Source: Pseudomonadota bacterium (GTDB taxonomy: Bacteria > Myxococcota_A > Polyangia > Polyangiales > Polyangiaceae). From it: 11,174 bases of DNA. The number at the start of each line of letters is the position of its first letter. Within the stretch, counting starts at the first letter, position 1. The DNA lies in the NCBI GenBank assembly GCA_023460875.1, contig JAEWOQ010000532.1:1-11174 (forward strand). The letters run 5' to 3'. A program made the position numbers and the translations under genes. Shown here one piece after another: positions 1 to 6,849 of this stretch. Under the pieces are notes generated by a model, which was not told the origin of the DNA, made no database searches, and worked only from the letters and a program-made list of their open reading frames with translations.

Positions 1-2
1 AG

Positions 3-62
3 CTCGATGGCCTGCGCCGGCGGGTCAGGTGGCTGGAGCAACGGATGGGAGACGAGTCATGA
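3..62 (+). CDS. 3' end of an unidentified gene, cut by the window edge
   Basis: Only the last 19 codons are visible, ending in TGA at 60-62. The visible residues are strongly charged and helical (LDGLRRRVRWLEQRMGDES), as at the end of a coiled coil. The stop overlaps the ATG of the next gene as ATGA, the same coupling used throughout this strand, which supports reading it as a real gene end. The frame is open to the window start. No family can be assigned from so few residues. Confidence 0.5.
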   Translation, partial: LDGLRRRVRWLEQRMGDES

Positions 63-151
63 CCATCGAGGCCTTCATTTTCGGCTACGTCGCCCTGGGT
101 CTGCTGGTGCTTCCGGTGGCAGCGCGCCTTGCCGGAGGGAATGAGCAGTGA
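59..151 (+). CDS. Very small single-pass membrane protein (30 aa)
   Basis: A 30-residue protein that is mostly one hydrophobic helix, about residues 5-24 (AFIFGYVALGLLVLPVAARL), followed by a short polar tail. It should sit in the inner membrane. The ATG overlaps the previous stop (ATGA) and the GTG of the next gene overlaps its own TGA (GTGA). A Shine-Dalgarno GGGAG lies at 47-51, seven bases before the start. Phage genomes often carry such mini membrane proteins, some acting in superinfection exclusion or lysis control, but nothing here shows which. The case rests on coupling, ribosome site and the clean hydrophobic segment. Confidence 0.55.
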   Translation: MTIEAFIFGYVALGLLVLPVAARLAGGNEQ

Positions 152-387
152 CCGTCTACCGATACCGTACGGTCACCACACCGTGCCTCGGGGTCGTCGT
201 GGACTGGCGATTCGAGCTCGGGAGCGGTCTGGGTCCTGAGGTGGTCGAGGCGCGATCCGTCGACGGCGGCGAGGAGCTGCCGCGCACTCACCCGATCTAC
301 GGGGTGCTGGATGCGCTTCTGGAGCGCGAGCCGCGCAATCCCCTCGGGGCCCTGGATGCGCTGGAGAGGATGGGGGTGGCGTCGTGA
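148..387 (+). CDS. Hypothetical small protein (79 aa)
   Basis: Not recognised. The GTG start at 148 overlaps the previous TGA, and GGAGGG at 134-139 gives a good ribosome site with eight-base spacing. The N-terminal half looks like beta strands (alternating hydrophobics in TVTTPCLGVVVDWRF), and the C-terminal half like helices with charged residues (DALLEREPRNPLGALDALE). It has no signal peptide or membrane segment, so it is probably a cytoplasmic phage accessory protein. The stop is shared with the start of the next gene (GTGA at 384-387). Confidence 0.65.
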   Translation: MTVYRYRTVTTPCLGVVVDWRFELGSGLGPEVVEARSVDGGEELPRTHPIYGVLDALLEREPRNPLGALDALERMGVAS

Positions 388-683
388 GCGCAGCGGAACG
401 CGTGGGCGACCTAGCCATCGAGGGCGTGGAGCCTGGAGCGGTCTACCTGCTCCGCAGCTCGGTGGGGGCCCACATGTGCTACGAGGCGCGCGACCTCCTG
501 CACGTCATCTCGCGGTACCGCGGCGGAGAGGTGCGTGGGTACGAGCGCCCCGCCGGGAGCTCGGAGCCGTGGCGGGTGCGCCTCCCGGCGCGCGAAGGTC
601 ACTGGCCCGAGGTGGACAGGGCGGTTGCCGAGGCAACTGGTGAGCGCGTCGTGGGGTGCGACGGCGAGGAGGTGTCGCCGTGA
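384..683 (+). CDS. Hypothetical small protein (99 aa)
   Basis: Not recognised. The GTG start overlaps the previous stop by 4 bp, with G-rich ribosome-site sequence at 366-377. A possible beta-rich core lies around residues 15-60 (GAVYLLRSSVG, then LLHVISRYRGGEVRGYERP), and the C-terminus is acidic. Two cysteines (in HMCYEA and VVGCDG) are too far apart to suggest a metal site. It is soluble by composition. Its place in the train suggests co-translation with its neighbours, but no role can be given. Confidence 0.65.
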   Translation: MSAAERVGDLAIEGVEPGAVYLLRSSVGAHMCYEARDLLHVISRYRGGEVRGYERPAGSSEPWRVRLPAREGHWPEVDRAVAEATGERVVGCDGEEVSP

Positions 684-955
684 GCCCCCACGAGTCCACG
701 AACCAGGCCCTGCGTCGCCTCGGCTACCACCGCGTGGACCACGAGCGCGGGGGCGAACTGTGCCGGCGTCTGCGTGAGATCTCACGGCAGGGTGGCAGCG
801 CCGGGGTGTCCTGCCACGGGCGCCACGTCGAGCGGATCGCAGACAGTGAGCCCGTCTGGGAGCTCGGGTGCTCGGCGAGTGTCGAGACGGCGAATGCGTG
901 GATCGAGCGCATGGAGGAGACGCTCCTGCGACGACTCCTGGGAGGCGCACCGTGA
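680..955 (+). CDS. Hypothetical small protein (91 aa)
   Basis: Not recognised. I chose GTG at 680 rather than an in-frame ATG at 656: the GTG overlaps the previous stop as GTGA like its neighbours, and a near-perfect Shine-Dalgarno GAGGAGGT at 666-673 sits six bases upstream. The protein begins with a short helix (NQALRRLGYH), has a central stretch with Cys and His (GVSCHGRHVERI), and ends in a long helix (VETANAWIERMEETLLRRLL). The Cys-His pair is not a recognisable zinc finger. Probably soluble. Confidence 0.65.
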   Translation: MSPHESTNQALRRLGYHRVDHERGGELCRRLREISRQGGSAGVSCHGRHVERIADSEPVWELGCSASVETANAWIERMEETLLRRLLGGAP

Positions 956-1167
956 GCGACCGCTGGGTCCACCGTGCCGGGGCCAGGATCCGCCCGGGAG
1001 AGTACGTCGTCTCCTACCTGGAGACGCGCGGGGTGCCGCCGTACCGTCGCGTGGCGTTCTGGGACGGGTGGCGGTGGCGTTCCGGTGCGAACGGCTCCGT
1101 CATCCGCGATCCCGACCACATCTACCGCCCCGACGACGGGCCTATCTGGGAGGCGCTCCGTGGGTGA
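952..1167 (+). CDS. Hypothetical small phage protein (71 aa), weakly like DUF551
   Basis: The GTG start overlaps the previous TGA by 4 bp, with GGGAGG at 940-945 upstream; a longer in-frame start at 868 would lie deep in the previous gene and is disfavoured. The protein is rich in Trp, Tyr and Pro, with a pattern of strand, then FWDGWRWR at about residues 38-45, then PDHIYRPDDGP. Short phage proteins of the DUF551 type have a similar layout (a value statement, 'W.G..W', then a C-terminal proline-rich end), so it may be a distant member; this is a weak resemblance. It has no membrane segment. Confidence 0.65.
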   Translation: MSDRWVHRAGARIRPGEYVVSYLETRGVPPYRRVAFWDGWRWRSGANGSVIRDPDHIYRPDDGPIWEALRG

Positions 1168-1315
1168 GCGCTTCGTGCGTGATCACCTCCGGAAGCTCCA
1201 GCTCCGCGCCCAGCAACTCGCGCGCGCCGGGATGCTGACGGAGCAGATCGTGGAGGACTTGGGCGAGGCGCGTCTCGTGCTCTGGCTCCTGCAGGGAGGC
1301 CCGCCCGACGCCTGA
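1160..1315 (+). CDS. Hypothetical small helical protein (51 aa)
   Basis: Not recognised. The GTG at 1160 overlaps the previous gene by 8 bp and is preceded by GGGAGG at 1148-1153 with about six bases of spacing. The sequence is nearly all helix: a basic amphipathic first half (RDHLRKLQLRAQQLARAG) and an acidic-to-hydrophobic second half (EQIVEDLGEARLVLWLL). It could be a helical hairpin that dimerises or binds a partner. It is the last gene before the only clear gap on this strand, so it probably ends a transcription or regulatory block. Confidence 0.55.
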   Translation: MGERFVRDHLRKLQLRAQQLARAGMLTEQIVEDLGEARLVLWLLQGGPPDA

Positions 1316-1331
1316 GGTCCTGAGTTCCCGT

Positions 1332-1379
1332 GGTCACGCGAGGGCGCCCAACCCCTCCCCCTCACGCCTTCGCGTGACC
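1332..1379. repeat. Perfect 10-bp inverted repeat in the intergenic gap
   Basis: GGTCACGCGA at 1332-1341 is matched by TCGCGTGACC at 1370-1379, with a 28-base pyrimidine-rich spacer. It lies between the small-gene train and the recombination cassette. As RNA it would form a stable stem, but there is no T-run on either side, so it is not a typical intrinsic terminator. It could be a protein operator, an RNA processing site, or an mRNA-stabilising stem. It ends about 20 bases before the ribosome site of the next gene. Confidence 0.6.
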
Positions 1380-1413
1380 CCTGGAGAGCAGAACCCCACA
1401 GGGAGAAAGCAGC

Positions 1414-2583
1414 ATGGCAGCAGAACTGACACTACCGGCGAAGCGCGGAGAGCCGCGCAAGCCCCTATCCGAAGCCACCGAGCGAGACCTCAACTTCTGG
1501 GGCAAGAAGATCGCGGACGGCCTGAAGGAGAACCCCGGCAAGCCCTACGCGGAGCAGGATCGCGCCCTCGTGGAGGGCATCCGCGCGGAGCTGCAGCGGC
1601 GCAAGGCGGGGGCGGCGGCGGCCTCCGAGCAGCGGTCGCAAGCGCTCGCCAAGGCCGCGACGACCACGCTGGGCCGAGCCATCCAGGATCCGCAGGCGAT
1701 CACGCGGCAACTCGTCGAGCTGTCCCAGAGCTATCACATCGTCTCGCCGGCAACGCGCGTCGACGTGCTTCCCGAGGGGTGCGGCGTTGCGATCAGCTAC
1801 GTGGTTGTCGACCCCAGCACGGATCGGGACGGCCCGAAGGAGGTCTATGAGGTCGGCGGACGCCTAGGCTTGTCGGGCGACACGCTGAAGCGGGTTGCGG
1901 CTGCTGCTGGGCTCGACTGGGATCCTCGGCAGTGTGGCCGGCTCGACGACGGGCGCGACCCTCACTACTGCCACTACCGGGCGGTCGGCTACGTCCGCAA
2001 CTTCGACGGGTCGATCCGGACCGTCACGGGCGAGGTGGAGATCGATATGCGCGAGGGCTCTCCGCAGATCGAGGAGATCCGCGCGAAGTCCGCAGCTGCG
2101 GCGAAGAAGTACAACAGGCCCGACGATGGCGGCGTGAGCCAGATCCGCGAGCTCCGCAAGTTCATCCTGCGTCACGCCGAGTCGAAGGCGAAGAACCGCG
2201 CCATCGCCGACATGGGCGTGAAGCGAAGCTACGCGCCTGCGGAGCTGCAGAAGCCCTTCGCCGTGGCCCGGCTTACCTGGACGGGGGAGACCTCCGACCC
2301 AGAGCTTCGTCGGGTGTTCGCCGAGAAGACGGCGGACGCGATGATCGGCGGCATCTCGGCGCTCTATGGGCGCCAGCCCGTGGCGCTGCCACAGCGGGCC
2401 CCGGCAGCCCCCGAGTTCACGGGTCATGCGCCGCCGCCGGTGGGCGCTGTGCGCGACGACTTCGATGGGTACGATTGGGACACGGAAGGGGAGGCGCCTC
2501 CGAAGTCGGAGCCCGTGCCGGCGCCGGCGCCGAAGGCCGAGGGCCAGGAAATCGATCGAGGAGATGACCCCAGTGCGTACTGA
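1414..2583 (+). CDS. Phage protein, possible single-strand annealing or DNA-binding protein (389 aa)
   Basis: This gene opens the recombination cassette. ATG at 1414 follows GGGAGAAAG about six bases upstream. The N-terminal ~80 residues are charged and helical. The central region holds a Cys/His stretch (CGRLDDGRDPHYCHYRA), then strands around 'DGSIRTVTGEVEIDMRE'. Residues about 242-290 carry a helix with HAESKAKNRAIADMGVKRSY followed by ELQKPFAVARL. The pattern 'AE.KA.nRAI...G' resembles the conserved helix of phage Erf/Rad52-like annealing proteins; I infer this from pattern memory, not a search. From about residue 339 the tail is proline-rich and acidic, like the disordered partner-binding tails of single-strand DNA-binding proteins. 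Its position just before an Mre11-Rad50-like pair supports a role in recombination. It could also be a structural unknown of phages. Confidence 0.8.
   Translation: MAAELTLPAKRGEPRKPLSEATERDLNFWGKKIADGLKENPGKPYAEQDRALVEGIRAELQRRKAGAAAASEQRSQALAKAATTTLGRAIQDPQAITRQLVELSQSYHIVSPATRVDVLPEGCGVAISYVVVDPSTDRDGPKEVYEVGGRLGLSGDTLKRVAAAAGLDWDPRQCGRLDDGRDPHYCHYRAVGYVRNFDGSIRTVTGEVEIDMREGSPQIEEIRAKSAAAAKKYNRPDDGGVSQIRELRKFILRHAESKAKNRAIADMGVKRSYAPAELQKPFAVARLTWTGETSDPELRRVFAEKTADAMIGGISALYGRQPVALPQRAPAAPEFTGHAPPPVGAVRDDFDGYDWDTEGEAPPKSEPVPAPAPKAEGQEIDRGDDPSAY
2558..2563 (+). promoter_or_regulatory. Shine-Dalgarno GAGGAG that decides the start of the 111-aa gene
   Basis: GAGGAG directly abuts an ATG at 2564 but lies nine bases before a GTG at 2573 in the same frame. 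The spacing favours the GTG as the initiation codon. The site sits inside the 3' end of the preceding gene. Confidence 0.5.
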
Positions 2584-2908
2584 ACCCCTGCAGCAGTCCG
2601 CGCTCGACGTGCGAGCGGAGGAGGACGCGATCCTGGAGCAGTACGCCCGCGCGAAGGCGCTGGCCGCGGAGGCCAAGCAGCTCGAGGCGGAGGCGAAGGA
2701 GCGCGCTCTCGCTCTCTGCTCCGCCCTCAAGCGCTCCACCCTCTCGGGTGACGTCGGAGTGCTCGCGGTCACGGATGTGGCTGGAGCGCGCCGGTTCAGC
2801 GCGGAGAAGGCTCGCCAGTTCCTCACCTCAGAGCAGTTCGAGACCTGCTTCGAGCTCGGGAAGCCGCACGTCAAGGTCGTATTCACGGCAGCGCGGAGGG
2901 GGCGATGA
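2573..2908 (+). CDS. Small coiled-coil phage protein (111 aa)
   Basis: I start at GTG 2573 on ribosome-site spacing; ATG at 2564 would add three residues. The first half (about residues 10-52) is an Ala/Glu/Lys-rich coiled coil (YARAKALAAEAKQLEAEAKE). The second half looks like a small globular unit: strands around GDVGVLAVTDV, then RRFSAEKARQFLTSEQFETC and a final strand HVKVVFTA. Short phage proteins with a leading coiled coil and an 'EKAR.FLT.EQ...C' tail are common near recombination genes, but their function is not known to me. It overlaps the 389-aa gene by 11 bp and the nuclease gene by 4 bp, so it is probably made together with both. It may be an adaptor or nuclease-associated protein. 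Confidence 0.75.
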   Translation: MRTEPLQQSALDVRAEEDAILEQYARAKALAAEAKQLEAEAKERALALCSALKRSTLSGDVGVLAVTDVAGARRFSAEKARQFLTSEQFETCFELGKPHVKVVFTAARRGR

Positions 2909-4035
2909 CCCGCGCTGCCGTGGTCGCCGACTCGCACTTCGACGAGTCGAGCAGGTTCGATGAGTGCCTCCGCATCCACGACTGGATCGTCGAGGACGTC
3001 GCCAATCGACGCGTGGACGTCGTGATCCACACAGGCGACGTGTACGAACGCAAGAGCACGCCGCTCGAGCGCCAGGCGGTGGCTGACTGGGTGCGCCGGG
3101 TCGCTGAGCGCTCACCGATGCTCATCGTGCGCGGCAATCACGACGCGGTGGACGATCTGCCGTTGCTCGAGCGCTTGGCGACGGAGCACCGGGTGGTAGT
3201 CGAGCAGGCGGCGGGTGTGCACGCGTTGGGGGGGGTCGAGGTCGCCGCGCTCGCCTGGCCGAGGAAGGCGGCGCTGCTCGCGGCATCGGGTGCGGACGGC
3301 AAAGAGGTGGGCGAGGCGGTCGCGGGGGATGCCCTGCGGGCGGTCTTGCGTGGCCTCGGCCAGGAGCTCCGGCGACAGAGCGGGCCGCGGCTCTTCGCGG
3401 CACATGCCCTGGTACGCGGCTCGGTCACGTCCACAGGTCAGCCTCTGGTGGGCTGTGACATGGAGCTCGGTCTCGATGACCTCGCCCTTGTCGGTGCCGA
3501 CGCCTACGCGCTCGGCCACATCCACAAGGGGCAGCGCTGGGAGCTCGAAGGGCGCCCAGTGGTCTACCCGGGGAGCCCGCGCCGCACGGCGTTCGGGGAA
3601 CTCGAAGCGAAGGGCTACACGATCCTCGAGTGGGACGATTCGGGGCACGTGCGCGACACCTTCATCGAGGCGCCAGCCACCCCGATGATCCAGCTCGAAG
3701 GGAAGTGGCTCGACGGGCAGCTCGTAGGCCTCGAGCACCGGAGCCTCCGGGGCGCCGAGGTGCGGCTGCGCTATTCGGTGCCCTCTGACCGCCGCGAGGA
3801 GGCCGCAGTGCAGGCGCGGGCCTGGCGAGACCGAATCCTCGAGGGCGCGGTGAGCTGCAAGGTCGAGGAGGTCGTGGTCGCCGAGACGCGCGCTCGCGCT
3901 CCGGAGATCGCCCGGGCGGTGACGCTGGCGGACAAGCTCGCGGCGTACTGGGGGGCGAAGGGGTTTGAGCCTGGCGCCCGGCGCGGGTCGCTGCTGGGCA
4001 AGGTGTCAGAGCTGGAGGAGCACCATGCGTCTTGA
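2905..4035 (+). CDS. SbcD/Mre11-like metallophosphoesterase, DNA exonuclease subunit
   Basis: A calcineurin-like phosphoesterase of 376 aa. It should be the nuclease half of an SbcCD/Mre11-Rad50-type complex that trims double-stranded ends and opens hairpins, using two Mn ions. All metal-binding motifs are visible in order: D9-S-H11, G44-D45, G77-N-H-D80, H167 in AAHALV, and G204-H-I-H207. 'VVYPGSPRRTAFGE' after these is the usual closing strand of the domain. The C-terminal ~120 residues would be the capping and ATPase-binding region. Length is close to that of bacterial SbcD (about 400). ATGA overlaps the previous gene, and GGAGG at 2895-2899 is the ribosome site. The partner ATPase follows with an 11-bp overlap. 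T4 gp47 and T5 D12 are phage counterparts. Confidence 0.93.
   Translation: MTRAAVVADSHFDESSRFDECLRIHDWIVEDVANRRVDVVIHTGDVYERKSTPLERQAVADWVRRVAERSPMLIVRGNHDAVDDLPLLERLATEHRVVVEQAAGVHALGGVEVAALAWPRKAALLAASGADGKEVGEAVAGDALRAVLRGLGQELRRQSGPRLFAAHALVRGSVTSTGQPLVGCDMELGLDDLALVGADAYALGHIHKGQRWELEGRPVVYPGSPRRTAFGELEAKGYTILEWDDSGHVRDTFIEAPATPMIQLEGKWLDGQLVGLEHRSLRGAEVRLRYSVPSDRREEAAVQARAWRDRILEGAVSCKVEEVVVAETRARAPEIARAVTLADKLAAYWGAKGFEPGARRGSLLGKVSELEEHHAS
4014..4020 (+). promoter_or_regulatory. Shine-Dalgarno GGAGGAG for the ATPase gene
   Basis: GGAGGAG ends four bases before ATG 4025. It supports this start over an in-frame ATG at 3965, whose extra 20 residues have no Rad50 character. It lies within the last codons of the nuclease gene, as expected for translational coupling. 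Confidence 0.6.
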
Positions 4036-6424
4036 AGCGTTGAAGATCAGGAACCTTGGCCCCTTCCGCGACTTCGCGGTGGACCTGGCGGACTACGACG
4101 GGGCGACCTTGGTCGCCGTCACCGGCCCGAACGGCGCCGGCAAGAGCACACTGCTCGAACTCGGCATCCCTGGGGCTCTCTACCGCTCCACGCCTACGCG
4201 CGGCAGCCTGCAGGACCTCGCCACGGCGCGCGACGCCATGCTCGAGGCCCGCGTAGTCAACGGGCGGGCGTGGACGCTCCGGCACTTGGTCGACCCCGTC
4301 AGCGGCAAGTCGGAGGCCGTGGTGCTCGATGCCGAAGGGCGCCCGGCGATCGACTCCGGGAAGGTCCGGGACTTCGATCGCTGGGCAGCAACGCACCTGC
4401 CAGCTCCCGAGGTGCTGTTCGCCAGCGTGTTCGGTTCCCAAGGCTCGTCCGGCTTTCTAGGACTGAAGCCCGGGGAGCGGAAGGCGGTGCTCCTCCGGAC
4501 GCTCGGACTCGAGCGCCTGGAAGCGCTGGCGTCGGAGGCGCGCGAGCGTCTGCGCTCTGCCCGCAGTGCGGCCGAGATGGTGCAGGCGCGCCTCACCGAG
4601 ACCGTGGGCGGGCTCGACACGACAGCCGCCCGGGCAGCCGTCGACGAGGCGGGACGCGAGGTCGAGCTTGCCGACGAGCGAGCGGCTGCGGCTGCGCGCT
4701 GCCTCGAATCGGCCCGTCTCGAGGCGGCCGACTACGCCCTGGCGCGGCAGCGCTGGGAGGAGCGCGAGCAGGCGCGGGTCTCCCTGCGCCGGGCGATCAC
4801 GGACCTAGAGCAACAGCGTGATGGCCTCGCGATACGGATCGCGAACAACCGGTCCGTCCTCGCCGAGGCTGAGGCTATCCGCGCCGCGGTGAGCCAGTCG
4901 ACGGAGCTGGAGCGGGAGCTCGCCCAGGTCCGGGCGGAGCTGGGCGACGAGCGGCAGGCGCGCGCCTTGTGGGAGCAGCGCCAGGGAGAGCTTGACCGTG
5001 CCGCGAAGGCTGCGGTGGAGCGCCTGCGGAGTGTGGATGCGCAGACCCAGGGGACCAGCGCTACGCTCGACCTGGCCGCGACGCTCGACGAGCGGTGCGA
5101 GCGAGCGGCCGAGCGCCGCAGCATGGTGGCGGCCGCCGAGCTCGCCCTCCGGGGGCTCCAGGAGTCGGCCCTGCTCGGCGCAGAGGGGCGGATCGGGCTG
5201 CTGCGAGGAGGCCTTGACCAGATCCGCCTCGACGCAAAGCACGGTGCAGCTCCGGGCGCGCTGGCGGGGATCGCGAGCCATGCCCTCGACGAGGACGCGG
5301 CAGCTGCGGCGCTAGCCCAGGAGCACCCGGCCAAGGTAGCGGCGGCGCGGGCCAGGCTCACGGATGCGCAGGAGCAACTGCGGGTCGCCGAGGCTGCGGT
5401 GGCCGAAGCTGAGCGCGCCGCTGCAGCAGTCGAGCGCGTTCGCCAGCTGGAAGGTGAGCAACGGGAAGCGCTCGCGCGCCTCGCTGCCGCAGAGGAGGAG
5501 CTCCGGGCGCATGGGGCGGCGGGGCCGACCCGTGGTCTCCTCGAACTACTCACGTCTCGAGTTCGCACGCTGGACGGTCGCCTGGCTGAAGCGCGGCAGG
5601 TTGCCGCAAAGGCCGACCCGCTCGGAAGGGCGGAGGCGCGCCTCGCCGAGCTCGAGCCCCAGGCCGCACGGGTCGCGGCGGATCTGGAGCGGGCGGCGTC
5701 GGAACTCGCAACTCTCCCGGAGCAGCCCGCACCGGACGCAGGACCCTCGCTTGCTGCTCTGGAGACGGACGCCCAGTCCGCTCGCGCGGCGGCAAGTGAG
5801 GCGGCTGGGCAGCTCGGGGCGGCCCGCGCGCGGCTTGCCGCGTGTGAAGAGGCGGCCGCTCGCGCCGCGGAACTGGAGCTGGAGCTGGAGACCGCTCAGT
5901 CCGAGGTCGCCGACTGGACCCGGTTGGCCGCGGACCTCGGGCGCGATGGCCTGCAGGCTGCGGAGATCGACGCCGCTGGCCCGGAGCTCACCGAGCTCGT
6001 GAACGACCTGCTCCACACCTGCGTGGGACCGCGGTGGACGGTCTCGATCGAGACGACCCGACTCAGTGCGGATGGCAAGCGCCAGATCGAGGGGTGCGAC
6101 GTCCGGGTCATCGACACCGAGCGCGGTCGCGATGCAGAGGCGTCGACGTTCTCCGGGGGGGAGCGAGTCGTTATCGGCGAGGCCGTGAGCTTGGCGCTCT
6201 CCATGCTTGCCTGCCGGCGCGCCGGTATCGAAGGGGCCACGCTGGTGCGAGATGAGTCTGGGGCCGCCCTCGATCCGGCGAATGCACGGGCCTACGTCGC
6301 CATGCTCCGGCGTGCTGCGCAGCTGGTGGGCGCAAAGCATGTCCTCTTTGTGAGCCACAGTCCCGAGGTGGTCGAGATGGCGGATGCGCGGATCGATCTT
6401 GCGGAGAAAGGAGCTGCGGAATGA
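4025..6424 (+). CDS. SbcC/Rad50-like ATPase without a zinc hook (799 aa)
   Basis: The motor subunit partnering the nuclease just upstream. From ATG 4025 the protein opens with a Rad50 N-terminal lobe (MRLEALKIRNLGPFRDF) and Walker A GPNGAGKST at 34-42, then the Q-loop area and FLGLKPGERKAVLLRTLGLE. Residues about 165-680 form two long Ala/Glu/Arg coiled-coil arms. The C-terminal lobe has signature FSGGE (S710-E713), Walker B ending D743-E744, D-loop ALDPAN and the H-loop histidine H778. The turn between the arms (about 403-428) has no cysteine and no CxxC occurs anywhere, so the usual zinc hook is absent. Walker B reads LVRDES, with Arg before Asp, unlike the usual hydrophobic LFLDEP. Length is between T4 gp46 (about 560) and E. 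coli SbcC (1048). It overlaps the nuclease gene by 11 bp and the ASCH gene by 4 bp. Confidence 0.93.
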   Translation: MRLEALKIRNLGPFRDFAVDLADYDGATLVAVTGPNGAGKSTLLELGIPGALYRSTPTRGSLQDLATARDAMLEARVVNGRAWTLRHLVDPVSGKSEAVVLDAEGRPAIDSGKVRDFDRWAATHLPAPEVLFASVFGSQGSSGFLGLKPGERKAVLLRTLGLERLEALASEARERLRSARSAAEMVQARLTETVGGLDTTAARAAVDEAGREVELADERAAAAARCLESARLEAADYALARQRWEEREQARVSLRRAITDLEQQRDGLAIRIANNRSVLAEAEAIRAAVSQSTELERELAQVRAELGDERQARALWEQRQGELDRAAKAAVERLRSVDAQTQGTSATLDLAATLDERCERAAERRSMVAAAELALRGLQESALLGAEGRIGLLRGGLDQIRLDAKHGAAPGALAGIASHALDEDAAAAALAQEHPAKVAAARARLTDAQEQLRVAEAAVAEAERAAAAVERVRQLEGEQREALARLAAAEEELRAHGAAGPTRGLLELLTSRVRTLDGRLAEARQVAAKADPLGRAEARLAELEPQAARVAADLERAASELATLPEQPAPDAGPSLAALETDAQSARAAASEAAGQLGAARARLAACEEAAARAAELELELETAQSEVADWTRLAADLGRDGLQAAEIDAAGPELTELVNDLLHTCVGPRWTVSIETTRLSADGKRQIEGCDVRVIDTERGRDAEASTFSGGERVVIGEAVSLALSMLACRRAGIEGATLVRDESGAALDPANARAYVAMLRRAAQLVGAKHVLFVSHSPEVVEMADARIDLAEKGAAE

Positions 6425-6849
6425 GCTGTCTCCCCGAATTGGCCCTCACAGTCCGACAACCGTGGGCGCTCTTCATTCTCAGTCCGAGGATCGGCAAGGA
6501 TATCGAGAATCGGACCTGGCCGACGCGGCTTCGCGGTCGTGTGTGGATCCATTCCTCGAAGGGGACGACCCAGCGGGAGATCGCTGACGCGATCAACTTT
6601 GCCGAGATGACCGGCACCGTCGATCCAGAGGCGCTGTCGATGCCGGCGGACTCGGAGTTCGGCGCCATCCTCGGTTCAGTCGAGATCGTCGACTGCGTGC
6701 AGCGTAGCGACTCGCCATGGTTCGTGGGGCCGAACGGGTTCGCGCTGCGGAATCCTGTACGACTTGTGAGGCCAGTGCAGTGCCGTGGCGCGCTTAGTTT
6801 TTGGCGCGTGCCTGCCGACGTGCTCGAGCAGATTCGGGGGGCGGGGTGA
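6421..6849 (+). CDS. ASCH-domain protein (142 aa)
   Basis: An ASCH (PUA-like) domain filling nearly the whole protein. The diagnostic N-terminal block is clear: ALTVRQPWALFIL at residues 8-20, then K26-D-I-E-N-R-T-W at 26-33 and LRGRVWIHSSK at 37-47. Strand ILGSVEIVDCV and the closing NPVRLVRPVQCRGALSFW match the family ending. ASCH proteins are thought to bind RNA or modified nucleotides; some are amidohydrolases acting on N4-acetylcytidine and some are RNases, but which applies here cannot be told. The start overlaps the ATPase stop (ATGA), with AAAGGAG at 6407-6413 as ribosome site. The stop overlaps the DUF5131 start (GTGA), a pairing that suggests the two act together. Confidence 0.9.
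   Translation: MSCLPELALTVRQPWALFILSPRIGKDIENRTWPTRLRGRVWIHSSKGTTQREIADAINFAEMTGTVDPEALSMPADSEFGAILGSVEIVDCVQRSDSPWFVGPNGFALRNPVRLVRPVQCRGALSFWRVPADVLEQIRGAG

Noticed and set aside
1864..3030. Long minus-strand frame (388 codons) opposite the recombination cassette
   Set aside because: It is the antisense shadow of two supported genes, rich in Arg/Ala/Ser, with no family features; high GC makes such long antisense frames common.
3965..4024. Upstream start for the ATPase
   Set aside because: The extra 20 residues have no Rad50 character, while ATG 4025 has a strong Shine-Dalgarno and starts exactly at the family's N-terminal strand.
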